The notes beneath the pieces are model-generated. The model was given only the letters and a program-made list of their open reading frames with translations, had not been told where the DNA came from and searched no databases. From positions 1 through 64,000 of the forward strand of contig NZ_SAIS01000011.1 in assembly GCF_004360155.1 (NCBI RefSeq): a stretch of DNA of 64,000 bases, read 5' to 3'. Made by a program: the position numbers and the translations under genes. This document shows, piece after piece, positions 63,527 to 64,000 of this stretch (positions are counted from its first letter, which is position 1; each line of letters begins with the position of its first letter). Source of the stretch: Paraglaciecola marina. GTDB taxonomy: Bacteria > Pseudomonadota > Gammaproteobacteria > Enterobacterales > Alteromonadaceae.

Positions 63527-64000
63527 ATGAATGTTAATCGGATAATTTTAAGATATTTAAGTACGGGCATAAGAAAGCATCATAGCCTTGAAGCCAAACA
63601 ACAAGTACTAGTAGCCAACCTATTCGGTTTTATTGGTTACTCGCTTACCTTATTGTTAGGAATAAGTGCTTATGCCAGAGCTGAAACAGTTTTAGCCACT
63701 GTTCTCTTAATTGCGTCTGTATTGTTTTTCACTTCTCACTTAATTCTACACGTCAAGAGCTTAGCTAATCCTTATAAATATTCTGCTATCCTTCTCACGT
63801 CTTCACTTATGATACTGATGGTGTATTTAGTCTATTCGGGTGGCAATAATAACACGGGCCCACTGTGGATTTACCTAGTACCGCCGGTAGCATTATTTTT
63901 TGGAGGTCTCATAAAAGGTAGTATTCAGCTCGCGATATTTATCCTGATTACTAGCTTTTTATTATTTTATAATCAGGGTGAATTACTAATTGCAGCCTAT
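63527..64000 (+). CDS. multi-helix membrane sensor protein, N-terminal part (window-truncated)
   Basis: An open frame from the ATG at 63527 continues to the last base (158 codons, no stop). It encodes six or so membrane helices, with 'VYSGGNNNTGPLWIYLVPPVALFFGGLIKGSIQL' (in parts) and an intervening 'LHVKSLANPY'. This pattern is the N-terminal membrane region common in Alteromonadales diguanylate cyclases and sensor kinases. The output domain lies outside the window. It begins one base after the pqiC stop. Confidence 0.7.
   Translation, partial: MNVNRIILRYLSTGIRKHHSLEAKQQVLVANLFGFIGYSLTLLLGISAYARAETVLATVLLIASVLFFTSHLILHVKSLANPYKYSAILLTSSLMILMVYLVYSGGNNNTGPLWIYLVPPVALFFGGLIKGSIQLAIFILITSFLLFYNQGELLIAAY

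Overview
The window looks like a chromosomal segment of a marine gammaproteobacterium of the order Alteromonadales (Glaciecola/Paraglaciecola/Alteromonas type). I infer this from AT-rich DNA, from gene orders typical of the group (leuS-lptE-holA-nadD-rsfS-rlmH-mrdA-rodA-mltB-rlpA-dacA-ybeD-lipB-lipA; ftsH-folP-glmM-tpiA-secG-tRNA-Leu; ppsA/ppsR) and from protein sequences close to enterobacterial and Vibrio/Alteromonas families. The genus is inference. No rRNA, CRISPR array, prophage or IS element was seen.

Region 1 (1-2134) is the distal end of a chromosomal integron cassette array. Three Vibrio-type attC sites (504-604, 1420-1488, 2045-2134) separate gene cassettes for a DoxX-like membrane protein, a small membrane protein, a zinc-ribbon protein and a reverse-oriented YefM/YoeB toxin-antitoxin pair. 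The integrase would lie to the left of the window. One cassette appears to be a deletion hybrid.

Region 2 (2302-9300) holds ydiJ (FAD/4Fe-4S 2-hydroxyacid dehydrogenase), a small membrane protein, and the divergent ppsA and ppsR genes (PEP synthase and its regulatory kinase/pyrophosphorylase).

Region 3 (9437-16336) is an ECF sigma factor with its ChrR-type zinc anti-sigma factor, followed by a seven-gene operon (NTF2-like, SDR, flavin amine oxidase-like, DUF1365, cyclopropane-fatty-acid synthase-like, DUF2878, DUF3833 lipoprotein). Identical TGATCC-N16-CGTA promoters precede the sigma gene and the operon, so this is a self-contained stress-triggered lipid-modification regulon.

Region 4 (16369-28928) holds an EAL-HDOD protein, rnfH/ratA, smpB, tRNA-Leu(GAG), secG, tpiA, glmM, folP, ftsH, yhbY, a SlyD-like isomerase and a Lon-like protease. 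Region 5 (29306-43183) is the long cell-wall, outer-membrane and lipoate block from leuS to lipA. Region 6 (43289-50516) has an ACT protein, phosphomannomutase and mannose-1-phosphate guanylyltransferase (GDP-mannose supply), tcdA, and a TPR protein with a degenerate GGDEF domain.

Region 7 (50979-64000) has an NhaC-type antiporter, a MocR regulator divergent from a GNAT/PaiB-like/DUF6817-like set, a CHMI-family protein, asnS, an MDR oxidoreductase, pqiABC, and the start of a membrane-sensor gene cut by the window edge. leuS and asnS share the same 14-bp palindromic element at exactly the same distance from their start codons, a possible unrecognised regulatory site.
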